Below are positions 51,810 through 64,000 of a DNA stretch of 64,000 nt, piece after piece. The position numbers were made by a program, and so were the translations under genes. How positions within the stretch are numbered: position 1 is the first letter of the stretch; each line of letters starts with the position of its first letter. The notes under the pieces are model-generated. The model was not told the origin of the DNA. It was given only the letters and a program-made list of their open reading frames with translations, and did not search any database. Source of the stretch: Tubulanus polymorphus (lineage: Eukaryota; Nemertea; Palaeonemertea; Tubulaniformes; Tubulanidae); assembly GCF_964204645.1 (NCBI RefSeq), contig NC_134031.1, forward strand, positions 16,675,307-16,739,306, given 5' to 3'.

Positions 51810-54800
51810 ATGCCGTTTAGATTAAATCGACACGGCCACAGCGCTGCTGGTCCCCTGAACATCGATGCTACGATCGGATCGGATTCAGACCTCGAGGATG
51901 AACATGAAGAACTAATGATGAATGGCGAAGTTAATAGTCGGCCACCTGGTGTCCGTTTCGTCAATCATTCAGTCGTCCCTCCGAATCGACCGTGTGCGAA
52001 CTTCTGTCGAAAAGCGGCCATTTTCGCTTTGACGAACACGTTCGTGTCTATATTTCTGTTGTTGTTCGGGGTCGGGCTATCGCTGGGACCCGGATTATGG
52101 AGTCTGATCTCGTTGGAGCCCAAAATGACGATCGACAAATCTCTGAAAGCGTTTACGATACCGAATCATAAAGTGATGAAACACGCGGACGCGTTAATCG
52201 TCGCCGTTCAACATTCGAGTCGATTTCGCAAACGAAGGAACGTTCGCAGCGTTGCCGATAGCGACGACAGCCCGAGCGACGTACCGGTTGGTCATCCCGC
52301 TGCGAGTTCCGCGCTGAAATTTAGAAATCGACCGTCGGTTTTGAAGAACAGGCAAATCGAAGAAGGAATCGATTTATCCGTACGGAATCACCCGGATAAT
52401 GAATTTCCTTTCGCAAGAACTTTTAGGTAGGCCTAAATCTGAATGTTATTAGCTGTTGAAATTATTTTCAAAAGTCAATAATCAGGGTGGTGGTCTACCT
52501 GGAAATCAGGGAATTTTTTTTTTTTTCGTTAAAAATGTCAGGGATTTTTGTAAAAAACCTTAACACCTTAAAGTCTTAGTAAATTGATGAGATTGCTAGA
52601 TTGTGTGTAAAATCAAACAGTTTCCGTCTATGTCTTATGTATTTGTGTTAGTTGATTGAATTCTTAACAGATCAAGTCAGGGAAAACAATGTGCCTGTCA
52701 GGGAACAGTCAGGGGAAAAGAAAAACAAGTAGAAAAAAGCGGCTACCCTTTGTCAGATCGACCAACGAAATATTTATTTGTCATTTATTTCAGATTTACT
52801 CAAAGGCAGTTGAGATGGCGATTACAGCTAGCTTACGTCGCACGCGACGAAAATCAAAATATATTCACGGCCGAACACCTGGCGGCGATTCACAAAATCG
52901 AACGCGCCATCATCGAACACAAACAATTTCCCGATTTCTGTTTAAAACTGGGAACTACGGTTAAAAACGACGACCCCGTTTTGCGGCACTATAAAGGCTG
53001 CTCGCCGCCGAATTCGTTACTGTCGTATTTCTATCCGTCGAAAGATAAAAACGGCGTGTTGCACTACGACGGTCTCGGCAGTCAACTGATCAACGTCGAG
53101 AGCGCGTTACGATTCGCGATGACTCACGATTCGTTTTATTATTTCGTCGGCGACCAGTTCAATTCCACTGAGCGTAAAGGCAATCTTATTCATACGGAGA
53201 TCGTGTTCGGCGCTCCTTTGAGAGGTAAGTTTGAGACGTTGTTCCGACTCTTCTCACAGTGCCAGATAGGAAAACTTGGCGTAATTTCGCAATGATATTT
53301 TCCTGTTCGGAAATGTGATAGACTTTCCTCTGATCCAGGACCACCCTTTTGAAAATCAGCCACTACCTGAGTGGATGTCAATATACTTTCAATACTGATA
53401 ATAAATTGCTGTGAAATATATTGAGCTAATGTGAAAATAGAAGATTACACCAAAGTCAAACGAAAATGTTCGTTTTTTGGGGGGGATTGAAAGCCTTGCT
53501 ACTTCAGCTGCCCCGATGTCATACGCTTAACAATGAATGAAGCCCCTTTAAAAGAATTCCAGCATATGGAGAACACTGGCGTTTGCTATGAATTGATTAA
53601 AAACATCTTTTCTCTAGGTTATCTTGGTATTAGTGATCGAAGAGAGGAACAAGACTCAAGATTCAGGGATTTCATTATAAGTTATATCGATTTATTCAAG
53701 AAAGCTTCAACCGAGTAGGTCCAACTCTTACTGTCTAACGCTATCGAAAACCATATCTACCCAGACCTGACCTACAACTATTCGAGAGTAGTTTCTACCC
53801 TTTCTAAGAGCTCTACTCTCAAAAATATCAAAATACTCTCATAATCAGAATAATTTTTAGTTCAATTAGAATTTAACTATTATTTAGACATTAAAAATAA
53901 CTCTGATTCGTAGTTAAAACTAGTAGAATTAGAAATATCAGGTGTTCTGGTCTGAATCTATACTTCAATTTAAATATTCCAGTCTGCCGAATTTTCGAAT
54001 GTAAATTTTTCATTGTCGTTTGAAATGTTTCAGTAAAGTATTGGTATTGTACGGAGGCGGTGAGATATTTGACTACGAGGTCGATCACACGTTCTGGAAC
54101 GACATGCACCTCGCCGAGTTCAGTTTCGCGTCGATAGTCATCATCATGTTGGCGTTGACGTCGTTTTCGCTGTGGCTCACGTGGTGGGGAATCGTGTCGA
54201 TCGTGCTCAGTTTCCCGATGTCGATATTCTTCTATCGAGTCGTGTTCGGTATTACGTCGTTGGGGATATTGAACGGAGCCGCCGCGTTCGTCATTATAGG
54301 CATCGGTAAGTTCGTAAGCGCTTGTCGGACAAAGGAATCAATTAACATAAATCATACTACGATCATCCTTGAAATAATGGGGCACCGGCATAAACCAGAT
54401 GGCACGACAATACATTCAGTCATATGTAGTGAAAATCAGTTCATTTTCGATGAACTTTCAATTGGACTTTTAGGCTCCGAATGGAAATGTTGTCAAACAT
54501 GTGTTGTCATCACATAGATATAAGATAAACGTTCCCAATATGTGTAGTATTATAGTTTTACTGGAAATTGATTTACTAACCAATTTAATTGAAATGTAGA
54601 AGAAATTAAAGCGCGATAACCCAGTGGCACTAGCGATCCTGGTGGATCCTCACCTGCCATAGGTGGAATCCTCGATTGCCACAATAGCGGTACCACATTG
54701 AATGAAATTGTTTGCTGTCCCTCAGCATGCCGTCCATCATCTTGTGTCTCAGACAAAACTGAGCTTATTTCTGTGCTTGATCCCAAAGGTCTAGGAACTA

Positions 54801-57800
54801 TGAGGGAATTTTGGATCCCCTGATCCGTGAGTATCCTGGAATTTTTATCTGTTATCCGTTGAATGAAATGAGTCAAACAACAGATATCTTTCAGGTGTCG
54901 ATGATGTATTTGTGTTTATAAACATATACAGACAACTGAATCATATGAAGAATGACGGTGAGCGTATGTTAAAGACGGTGTGTACGGCTGGAAAGGCTAC
55001 GTTGTTTACGTCCTTCACTACGGCTGCTGCATTCGCGGCCAACGTCGCTTCATCCGTAAGTTACTAAAATTTCAACTTTCACGAACAAATCGAATTCGAT
55101 TCTAGATTTCGTATTTCTTAATGAAGAAAAATCGGATTCTATATATTTGAAAACGATGAAAATTCCTGTTGGGTATTTCGCAATTCGAATGACATTGTCT
55201 GTCGTAGGTTCCTCGAATCTGGAATTCTAAGTATGCTAGATTTATATCGCTGCTTTCTCTTTTCAGATACCGGCGATCCACGATTTCGGTTTGTTTATGG
55301 CGTTAATGGTCGCCTGCTGTTGGATTATGGTTATGCTTATAATGCCGCCTGCCTTGAACATCTGGAGTAAAATGACACCGATGTGGAACAGATGTTTCGA
55401 TAAATGGTAACCTCTAATGTATTGGCATTTTCTCCTCTCGTCGAATCGATGATTTTAACATTTTTGACACGTGTCTTTCGATTAGAATTGTTAAGCTATA
55501 GAAATTTAACAAAAATCTTTCAACGAATGCCATTTCATTTCATTAATGTCCTGTGCATCTAAAGTCTGATATCCTTGATATCTGAAGTGTGTAATCCTAT
55601 CGAATAACCTATGATATATAAAAGTATTTTTCAATTAATCTGATGCATAAGCAATGAATTGGTCCTGGTTATAGAATTTCATACCTGGTAATTCAGTTTT
55701 TTACCTGCAACACCTCATAATGCAAAAACAAATTTGATTGCCTTGTAAATTGAATACACTGTACTCCCGATCCAGAGTACAAACTGACTATTCATGTCAG
55801 AGTAAATGTAGTTAGTAGCAAAAAATGATGTTGTTTTAACCTTTTAGAGCCTGTATTGTATTATCTAACTGGTATTTTGCAGTTGTGGTCGGGTAGCCTG
55901 TTGTATAAAGAATCCCCTAACGATGGGATTACAGTTGCCCAGGGATATACAACAGTTCCTCAGCACGAACTCAGCCCTAGTCGCTGATGATGATGATGAT
56001 GATTATGATAATGAGGATGGAGAGACAGACGTTCCATTATTGCATATCGAGAATGCAGCAGGGGAGGGTAAGCAATGGATTCGATATTATGATGTATTAC
56101 AGTAGACCTTACTCAATACCAGTCAAAGCCTTGTATTTTACTGAAATTTATTTTGTGAAGTTTTGAACTTTTCCAATTCTCAGCTCGGTATCTGGTCAGT
56201 TTGAGCGATATTTTCAATAAGGCAGAGTCTATTCTTTATTTTGCTGGTAGTTAGGTATAAGTCAATAATACATACAATTGAATGAAATGAATACAATGAA
56301 ATATTGAAATATATATTTAGCAGGGTTAGCCTATTTAAAGTGAGCACTTGTAGCAACAGGTATCCAAATACACACTCCATTCCCTCCCACAAATTCGCAC
56401 ACTCACACACATGGTCTACTGCTATTTCATATATATTTCGTTATTCATATCCCGATCATTACTCCGCGCATTTTCTTCATGTAGAAATTTTCTCTATGTT
56501 TTAGGATTATGGGACAGCGATGAACCGTTGATACAGTTGGAACAGGAATTATTGAGTAATAGCAGTGCTGGTACGAGTAAATGTGATCTAGCTGGTCGTA
56601 TACAAGTGTTGATTTACTATTTCATTGCAATTCCTGTGATAAAGGCACGATGGTTAATATTTGGTAAGTGAGCTCGTTCTGGCATAAAAGAAAAGTCAGC
56701 GTATATTCCTACAATGTACGAGAACACTGCATTCAATAAAAATGCTGATATATCGTTATAGTCAAAATGTACAATGCTTTTATATGAAATGTATGTGAAA
56801 AAAACCGATTGATAAGTACTGGTAGTGAATGGGATGTGCTTTGATATCACCGGGATGCCTGTTCCTTTGTAGGCTGCACGTTATATGTATAGTCTGTTCA
56901 GTATCAGTTGAGGGTAGTTCATCAAGAGAACACATAACATCTCAATATCTTGGTAGTTCCACTTCTGCCATCATTGCCACTACGAGTTATCTCGTATCTG
57001 ACCATTCATTCACTGTTAGTTATTCGCCCTCTGACACAGTTCCTGATTTGCTGGCGATGTGAACAAAGTAATTGCTGCTACGTGGAACCTCATTAGAATG
57101 ACTTCGGATTATGAAATATCAGTTATTATAAACCTAGAATTTTTTTCGAAAATTGGAAAATTGAAACAAGGTTCGATCACAGTCAGGGGTGGACCCTGTG
57201 CCCTCTTGAAAATAGTGTGGCAATATTTTTCAGGGCACTCTTTCCACCCGCAACTTATGATAAGACAGTTGTCCGCAGCATAAAATTTAGCTTTCTCTTG
57301 AATGTCCCTCAAGTACCTTGGTGGAAATTATACGAAAATGCACTGAAGTTTCAAAATTTTCAAGATCCTTGTTTTAGCTGCATGGATACTTAACTCGCCC
57401 TTCTTCAATGTATATGCCCTTTAGATAGAAGCAATGATGGCAGCTAATGTGTTAATGATAAAACTTCAAAATCAGAACTACTCAAGACCCATTGGTGCAC
57501 TCAACTTAATACGCTGGACAGACAAATCCTTGCAATACCAGAATTCCTTGCTTTCTTTGATCTTTCCTTTCAAAGTATCGATATTCCAAATGCAAACTGT
57601 ATAATTGCAGCAATATTTACTATGATATTAATCATCTGCTGTGTCCTCGTGCCTCAACTACACGTAGCTACACATCCACCACAGCTATTCAAACCAACCT
57701 CTAATTTACAACAATTCTATGATCTGAAAGCTAACCTCAGTAATTCGGCAATTCGCTGCGACGATTGCTCCGGACTTTTTACGGTAAGTATATTAAGCCC

Positions 57801-60800
57801 GATTTTGCAATACCGCTGATCACAAATTACATATGATTGTCATTGGATTAACTATCGGTACAGTTGAACCCTCGTATTAGAGTTCAGGCTTCAGTACAAA
57901 AAATCCTGCTACAGTCAAACTTGGTGAAGTCACTATCAGATAAATAGTTATAACACATAAGTTGTCTAGTTTTGCGTCCAAATTTGTATTTGTGATTCAA
58001 TTTATTCGGCATAAGTCATAATCATTCAAGTTGTCAGTGTAACAATCTTCGCAACTTCAGCAACTTAACCAAGATTGAGTGTTTTGCATGATTAAAATTT
58101 AGAAAAATTATTTGTCGAATGGTAATCATTGTATTGGGGTTTGACTGTATATTGTTGATGTAAGCCGAATGATTAGATAAAAGTAGATGAGTTAATCAGC
58201 CATTTTAATTGCTGTATAAAATTCCCATTCGAAATATGAAATGATAGCAATATCTTTTGCTCTACAAATGCACAGGTTACAAATGAAGGCACAAAAGATA
58301 AAAAGACTGCAAACAGTGATAAAACCGAAGAGATTAATAAAGATCTTGAAGCGATTTCTAAAAATAAAACCCAACTGAACGTCATCGATGATATACGGAA
58401 CGGGACGCTTAAAGCATCGGAGAAATCGAAACGATTTACGAGTAATAACTCGAATATTATAGAACCTGATCATCATCGGAATGCAGAGTCCACTCCAGCA
58501 GCGTCTGCTAATGTCGCAGACGATCCTGACAACGGTTCGGCGGCGAAAGATTTCAAACCGTGCGGCAAAAATGGAGAGAAATGCAAATATCAAGCGAGTG
58601 CGCCAGTACTCGAAACCGATGCAGCAGTGTTTGTAGTGTTCGGTATACTAGGCATAGATCGTAGTAACGTGTCTACAAATCATGTTCTAACTCAGAAGGT
58701 TAGTTGAACGCGTCGAAATGGAACGGCAGTAGCAAATATGATTCTTTAGTTTTGAATTGATTCGCGTTATTTCAGGGTAGCGTAATCTACGATAAGAAGT
58801 TCGAAAACGCCTTTAAAGATTTTCCGCGCATGCCTGGCAGCGGCGATGTGATCAAAGATCTGTGTCGAATCTGTAAATTGTTCGCTAACAACACGGAACT
58901 CGTTAAACCGAAAACAGCTCAATGTCTTCCAACCTGTAAGCACTCGGGTTCATTATGAGAACTTCGTAATAAGGATCATTGATTTATTACGTACGCATAA
59001 AATTTGAAAGCGACCCCCCTCCCTGCATGTACGCAAAATCGACCATTTTTTCATTTACATTAACCCTTTCAGTGCGTCTACATCGCAGTGCGGTGTACGA
59101 AGCAGTGATGGATTTTGCTAGTACACCGCACTGTGGTGTATTGATTTAATTAGTAATTACTAATTATCTCTCTTGAAAGATGGCAGCACCTGTCAAACAT
59201 AGTGAAATATTGGTAACTAACGATACACCGCGCTGTGATGTGGACGCATTATAGTGATATTCCCGTTATTTAACACTCTAGGGTGGAATTTTTCAGAATT
59301 TTCAAATTATCTTCAGCACTATAGGGTATTAATTAGCCAGCACTGAAAGGGTTAAGCATTACAGTACGCTATTGCACCGACCCCTCCCCTAATGCGTACG
59401 AAGTAAATCAATGACCCCATAATATGCGTTACAATGTTTAGGCTTGTTTCATGTGTATCGTTATGTGGTTGTTTTTCAGATGGTATTCCGGACTTTATCT
59501 TCAATCAATACGACGAATGCAAAAACTTGCCGAAAAACCATCGAGTATACCACCAACAGTTACCGGTTAGAGCTCTGATGGGATTCAGTAATCACGGAAT
59601 GTTACAATGGATGTCTTTTGCCTTTGAATCGGTAAATAGAATAGTTCGATGTTACAGTTTCGATATAATTTCGACATCGCTCTTTCAGTGTTGATATTCT
59701 TTTTTTTCGAACAGACTACAAAGAAAAGTGAATCGTATTTCGAAGCCTACAAACAGTACTTGAAATGGGAGGAATTCTTGAATCATATCAAAACTAACGT
59801 CCTCACTGCCGATTCTCCGCTGCAGAGCATCTTTCATACATCTAGATTCTGGGAAGATGTAAGTACAATTCAACCGATTTTTTTCGCCGGAATGTCCGTC
59901 TTACGCAATGCTTTCAACTGAATTTCAATTTCGACAGGTATTGAAGGAAATCGTCGCAGTAAGCAGTGCCATCTACGGTTTGATTCTGTCGTTATTCATA
60001 TGTACGGCTGCTGTCGCGATATTTACGGGACACATTGTATTATTAGCGATCATATTCGTTACAATTGTTGGTAAGTAATGATATCTCTACCTCTTTACTC
60101 TTTGGAAAATATGACATGGCAGTTCAAGTGGAGCAAAATCTGTTCGTTTCGACCTGTATACGCCTTATGCCGTAACAGTATAATCTGCTGATTGAAAAAA
60201 GACCAGTAGAGAGTTAGTAATCCAGAATCGCTAATACCTTCGATTGAAACTTGTCTAACACAATCTTATCTTAGATATTGTAATATTTGCAGGAATGATT
60301 TTGTTAGTGGTGGCTATATTTTTTATGTCTGGATGGGAGATGGGTGCGACTGAAGCGGTGTCATTATCTATACTAGTCGGATCATCGGTAGATTATTGTG
60401 TTCACCTAGTGGAAGGGTATTTACTCGCAGGTGTCAATCCACCGCTTCACGCTATGGAGGTATGTATTTATCGTGACACCTCTTAATCTGGATCAGTGTA
60501 ATCTGCATTTCGACCTGATCCACATATTATTCATGGTCCATGAAATGTACTGGTATATAGAATATGTTTAATCCGGATTCTCAGCAGATTCTTTGGTCTA
60601 AAATGATTTGAAGCAGGTTCTTCTGAACTGTAGGGGCAGATCTAGGAAAATTGGAAGGCAGGGGTCAAAAATTTTTTAGATCAAGCTGGGCATCATAAGC
60701 TATTAGTGGGGTCCCACCCTCGCTGTTGGATATTTTCTTAAGAAAAACATCCGAAAATATGCAATTTCGAAGTGGATGAGTCTCAAATTAGCAGGTTTTA

Positions 60801-61436
60801 ATGATCTACATGTATGCCTTGATGCTACCTCAATAGAAAAGCAGGGCCCCGGACCCCGAGACCACCCCCTTAATCGGCCCCTGTACTGGTGACAATATTT
60901 TTGAAATATATCCAAATATCACTATCTATAGGATAGTGATACTGTAATATAGATTTTGTCGTCCAGCCGGGTTAAAATAGAAGTGGAGAATGAAAATATT
61001 TACATTTACTCTTTCCATATCAACTTGTGAATTGTACCAGTAGTTATGAATTTTCCCTGAATTTCAGAGCAAACAGAAACTACGCGAATGGAGAACGAAG
61101 GCGGCCGCGAGTCACATCGGCGTATCGATACTGAGCAGCGCCATCACGACCGTAGTCGCCGCGATTCCGTTGACGCAAACGATGATTCAACCGTTCGCGA
61201 AATTCGGTCAGATCGTCACGATGAACACGACCGTATCGATTTTATACACGTTGACCGTGTGCATCGCGTTTCTCGCCATATTCGCGCCGGCGAATTATAC
61301 GAGTTCGTGCAAATCGCGAGTCATTTCGATTCTCGCCACGGGGACTGTAATCGGCGCGTTCGTTTTGGTATTATACGTATTATCGTTGTGCGGCGTAGCT
61401 ATACCGGGACCGAGTGGGGAGAGTTTGTTCGGTTAA
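51810..61436 (+). CDS. DISP3: Protein dispatched homologue 3 (DISP3/PTCHD2), complete, 16 exons
   Basis: Multi-pass membrane protein of the Patched/Dispatched RND superfamily. Exons: 51810-52426, 52794-53224, 53618-53714, 54034-54305, 54895-55055, 55267-55406, 55883-56067, 56505-56663, 57611-57783, 58276-58698, 58776-58935, 59480-59631, 59715-59858, 59938-60070, 60293-60459, 61068-61436. All phases agree: 1,260 aa (human is about 1,390). ATG 51810 is used; the GTG three codons earlier is not a start. TM1 at about 72-98, extracellular domain (FTQRQLRW, CSPPNSLLSYFYP, VLYGGGEIFDYEV), sterol-sensing domain at about 395-560 with GVDDVFVF, acidic cytoplasmic loop (DDDDDDYDNEDGE), second extracellular domain, C-terminal TM bundle with LVGSSVDYCVHLVEGYLLAG. 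The last motif and VFVVFGILGIDRS match DISP3 rather than DISP1. Vertebrate DISP3 is tied to sterol handling and neural proliferation. Confidence 0.93.
52493..52749 (-). mobile_element. CCCTGA-rich non-autonomous repeat, copy 3, in DISP3 intron 1
   Basis: Inverted relative to 13534-13790 and 14706-14985. It shares CCTGGAAATCAGGGA, TTCCGTCTATGTCTTA and TTCTTAACAGATCAAGTCAG. It ends 44 bp before DISP3 exon 2. Confidence 0.7.
57185..57430 (-). mobile_element. Non-autonomous repeat, GGCATATACA family, copy 2, in DISP3 intron 8
   Basis: The reverse complement of this interval aligns with 49950-50232 along nearly its whole length. The outer end CAGGGGTGGACCCTGTGCCC looks hAT-like. Non-coding. Confidence 0.65.
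57911..58147. mobile_element. Tc1/mariner-like MITE in DISP3 intron 9
   Basis: TA at 57909-57910 and 58148-58149 flanks inverted ends CAGTCAAAC and GTTTGACTG. A half copy of the same family is at 26026-26115. 237 bp, non-coding. Confidence 0.7.
59064..59351. mobile_element. piggyBac-like MITE (TTAA) in DISP3 intron 11
   Basis: TTAA (59060-59063 and 59352-59355) flanks inverted ends CCCTTTCAGTGC and GCACTGAAAGGG. Internal ACACCGC(A/G)CTGTG(G/A)TGT words repeat near both ends. Target site and CCCTTT termini fit piggyBac. 288 bp, no ORF. Confidence 0.8.
60632..60882. mobile_element. hAT-like non-autonomous element in last DISP3 intron
   Basis: The left end TAGGGGCAGATCTAGG and the right end AATCGGCCCCTGTAC are imperfect inverted repeats of a CAGGGGCxGAT type. 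About 250 bp, non-coding. Confidence 0.55.
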
Positions 61437-62519
61437 TCGTCAAAAACCACCAAGCGCGAAGATATGTTTTCTAGTCCTAAGTGATTGGTGATTTATCGAG
61501 ATATTGTGATACGGCTCATATTAGATTCAATATGGAATGGATTCAGCTCTGATAAATGATATTAGTATTGGATTTATTGATGTTTTTACTTTATTTGGTT
61601 TTACAAACCATTGATCTTTTTTTTTTAAAGAAATGATAATTTTACAATGACACTGATTAATGATGAATTGAAATAATGGATAGTGCAGTAATGCAAAAAA
61701 GGTCTCCCAACTTTTTGAAATATGATTACACCAGGTACTGTATATGTAAACTTAAACAAGGGTTTTAATGTGTTGCGGATTTTCAGTTACCGAGAATACA
61801 CTCGTGCTATATCAAGTATGTCTCGGACTTTCTTAAATGTAGATACTGAATAAATATGGTGGTTCACTTAGCACAGCATTTAAAAGAAAATGTATTGATG
61901 GTTCTGATTGTGAATTTTGAATATGTTGAAGGAAGTGAAGTAGAATTGATTTTTTAGTTGATTTTGAGAGAGTATTGATGATGTGTATGATATATTTTAA
62001 TGATCACAAGTAATGTCACTGACTGTCTGTCTGTCTGATATTGATTCAATCTCAAATTACATGAAATGTTATGTGTATGAAATAAACGATTCAATCATTC
62101 TAAAAATTATTTCTTACGTCTTGTATTTTCACGTTCGTGGCTCATCGCTTGGTGATTATGAATTTAATTTATGCCATTACCCAAAAGATCACCATTTATC
62201 CATTGGGTGCTCCTTATGTTTATCTGTCCATTAAAACAAATTATCACTGGTCTAATATAAGCGGCGAAAAAGTCTTCAAGGGTAGTTCCAAGCTGCAGAG
62301 TGATACCCGTTCTAGATAGGGGCCTGTATGCTGAAGGAAGCATTAATTTCGATTCCTTATAAATTCAAGGATGTTCCAACAAATTACTCGTAACAGATTA
62401 TGGTATATTTAAATGCGTATGATTATATGAACAGTGTGTACGAATAGTAGCCTCAAAATTCAGACTTTATCTCATAGAAATCGAAGCACAGATGAAAGAA
62501 ATTGATCATTAATTGATGT
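61437..62519. other. Convergent 3' region between DISP3 and caspase
   Basis: Probably the 3' UTRs of both genes. AATAAA at about 61850 could end the DISP3 transcript. No exon or element with clear ends was seen. Confidence 0.4.
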
Positions 62520-63680
62520 CTATTCAGAGGATAAACCGTCCGGCTTGAAATACCACTTTTTCTGCAGCGTATAAGTTGGATTAGGAGTCATTTTTTCACC
62601 TGTTTCCGTCGTGAAGCTATCAGCAACCTTTTGATTGACCTGTAATGATACAAGTTTGAGTGTATTAGCAAGACGTGCTCTTGCAATGAAACAATTGCCC
62701 ATGGGCCAATAGTTCAATCACTTTCTTTTTAAAATCGAAAGTTGGGCTTTTTTGTATTGTTTGCTCATAAAGAATTGAGTGACGATAAAGTAGGTGATGA
62801 ATTAAATTATTTAAAGAAATTGGCAGTGGACTCATAGTCGAGTCTGACATTAGATCACAACCTTTTTTAGCATTATACTCATTACTTTCCAAGGAGTCAA
62901 CAGTTATAGTCTAAATTGGTTCTTTGCATGATCCGCAGTATCAGACAACAACGGTAAGACAAAACCTGATATAACGATGGTTCATATCTTACTTTAGTCA
63001 ACAAATCCAATGCGTGTTCATCATGAGCATGGGAGCTGAATACCTCGCACAATGCTTGAATATACCAGCTTCCTTTTTCTTTATTACGCCATGAAACATA
63101 ACCTACAAGTATGCAAACAAGTAACACAATACACCGTCAAACATTCTTAATCGTTAACTGCGTTAAGAAATCTAGAGAAAATTCCTACCAGGCAAAGTAG
63201 AGAAGCCAATCAAGAGATCTGTAAAATTAGGCCATTTTTGAGACATCATCTGAACATCATTTTGGCATTTGGAGGTTAGTTTGTTTCTCGGAGGATCTGG
63301 GTCACTATCAGGAAAACCACCGCTACCATCACTATCAGTTGCTTGTACATTTACTATAGTACCACCATCCTTCATACCTGCAATCAATATTTAACATGAC
63401 TGCCATTCGTTAAATGGTAAGGACTTTGTTTCAGTTTTTGTTAACTATAAGTTCTCATTTACTCACCCCCACGACACGCTTGTATGATGAATAACTTCGG
63501 TTTTGTTTTCAAGGCGTCACAATTTCCGAACAAGCCGACTATTCCATTTAACTCGACTGTATCTAAATCAGTTCCGTACACGACATCTTTCGATCCGTGC
63601 GTAAGAATAGCAAACGCACACGAATCAACGAGATTGTGCTGTGGTTTTGAAACAAATTCATTCACTGCTTTCACAATATC
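62520..63680 (-). CDS. Caspase catalytic domain (C-terminal four exons; gene continues beyond the window)
   Basis: Cysteine-aspartate protease of apoptosis/inflammation pathways. Visible exons: 63680-63467, 63377-63189, 63102-62993, 62639-62520, in consistent phase, about 210 codons. The first carries the catalytic His in SCAFAILTHGS and the catalytic Cys in IIQACRGG. The second holds an Asp-rich inter-subunit linker (DSDGSGGFPDSDPDPP) and the small-subunit start (TDLLIGFSTLPG). The third is YVSWRNKEKGSWYIQALC, with the S1/S3 pocket residues SWR. The last is VNQKVAD...NPTYTLQKKWYF. The N-terminal prodomain and large-subunit start are outside, so initiator versus executioner type cannot be decided. 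Confidence 0.9.
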
Positions 63681-63689
63681 CTGAAACAT

Positions 63690-64000
63690 TTAAAAAATAA
63701 ATTTCACGTGAATCAGAGGCCAATTTTGAAGAACTCAAAAGAGCACTTTGATGTCCAAAAGGGCATTATTAGGTGTACTCCCACACTGAGGGGTTTATTT
63801 TGAAGGACTTTTCAAGTTCCGAAAGGGCACTATTAAAGGCAATATTGAGCATACTCACGCACTGAAATGCACCAACAATCATCTTTGTTGAAAAAAGGAA
63901 AAGGGGAACTAAAAAATTTGATAGACTTGCAAAAGTCTCATAAGTCCCCCTGAGAATCTATAAACATAATCAATGATTCAGTGATAGACATATGTATATA
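63690..64000. other. Caspase intron with a short degenerate duplication
   Basis: No exon seen. AAAAGGGCATTATTAGGTGTACTC at about 63758 and a similar GAAAGGGCACTATTAAAGG... GAGCATACTC at about 63819 form an imperfect tandem repeat of roughly 65-90 bp. Confidence 0.4.

Noticed and set aside
51810-61436. DISP1 or Patched rather than DISP3
   Set aside because: The VFVVFGI.GI.R, NELVKP-like and ILVGSSVDYCVHLVEGYLLAG stretches match DISP3; the short C-terminus also fits DISP3.

Overview
This is animal nuclear DNA. Every protein gene but one is split by introns with GT..AG borders, there is a eukaryotic tRNA gene, and the spaces between exons are full of short inverted-repeat transposons. Gene content (MEGF8, DISP3, ILKAP, CAPZB, TMEM234, a caspase, a profilin) and a mobile element carrying a RAG1-N-terminal-like zinc domain point to a lophotrochozoan, probably a mollusc. 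The species cannot be named from the sequence.

Layout. 1-669: tail of a plus-strand gene (3' UTR, possible alternative last exon). 2083-23485 minus: a complete MEGF8 orthologue, 35 coding exons, 2,778 codons plus stop, with a probable non-coding first exon near 24.1-24.3 kb. 24551-24623: tRNA-Thr(AGT). 29.0-31.1 kb plus: a divergent profilin. 34237-36555: a nested transposon whose 2.2-kb inner element carries a RAG1-N-terminal-like zinc protein on the plus strand and a three-exon gene on the minus strand that overlaps it. 37620-40650 minus: an unrecognised charged, Ser-rich 738-aa protein. 41277-41726 plus: intronless TMEM234. 42552-45428 minus and 45849-48941 plus: ILKAP and CAPZB, head to head about 420 bp apart. 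51810-61436 plus: a complete DISP3 (16 exons, 1,260 aa). 62520-63680 minus: the C-terminal catalytic part of a caspase running off the right edge.

Links between genes. MEGF8 (with the cytoplasmic MASRPFA motif that recruits the MGRN1 ubiquitin ligase in vertebrates) and DISP3 (a sterol-sensing-domain, RND-type protein of the Dispatched family) both belong to families that act around Hedgehog signalling and lie about 28 kb apart here. Profilin and CAPZB are both actin regulators. No operon-like coupling is implied; the ILKAP/CAPZB pair probably shares a bidirectional promoter.

The most unusual content is the mobile fraction. The RAG1-N-like element has 32-bp perfect terminal inverted repeats and a 7-bp target duplication and sits inside an older palindromic MITE. 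About 360 bp away is a 35-bp micro-copy made almost only of the two element ends, again with a 7-bp target duplication. Around it are TTAA-, TA- and CAGGG-type MITEs, tRNA-derived SINE-like copies, a LINE 3' end and three hairpin motifs resembling hammerhead ribozyme cores. Splice sites were placed by eye using GT/AG rules, reading frame and family similarity.
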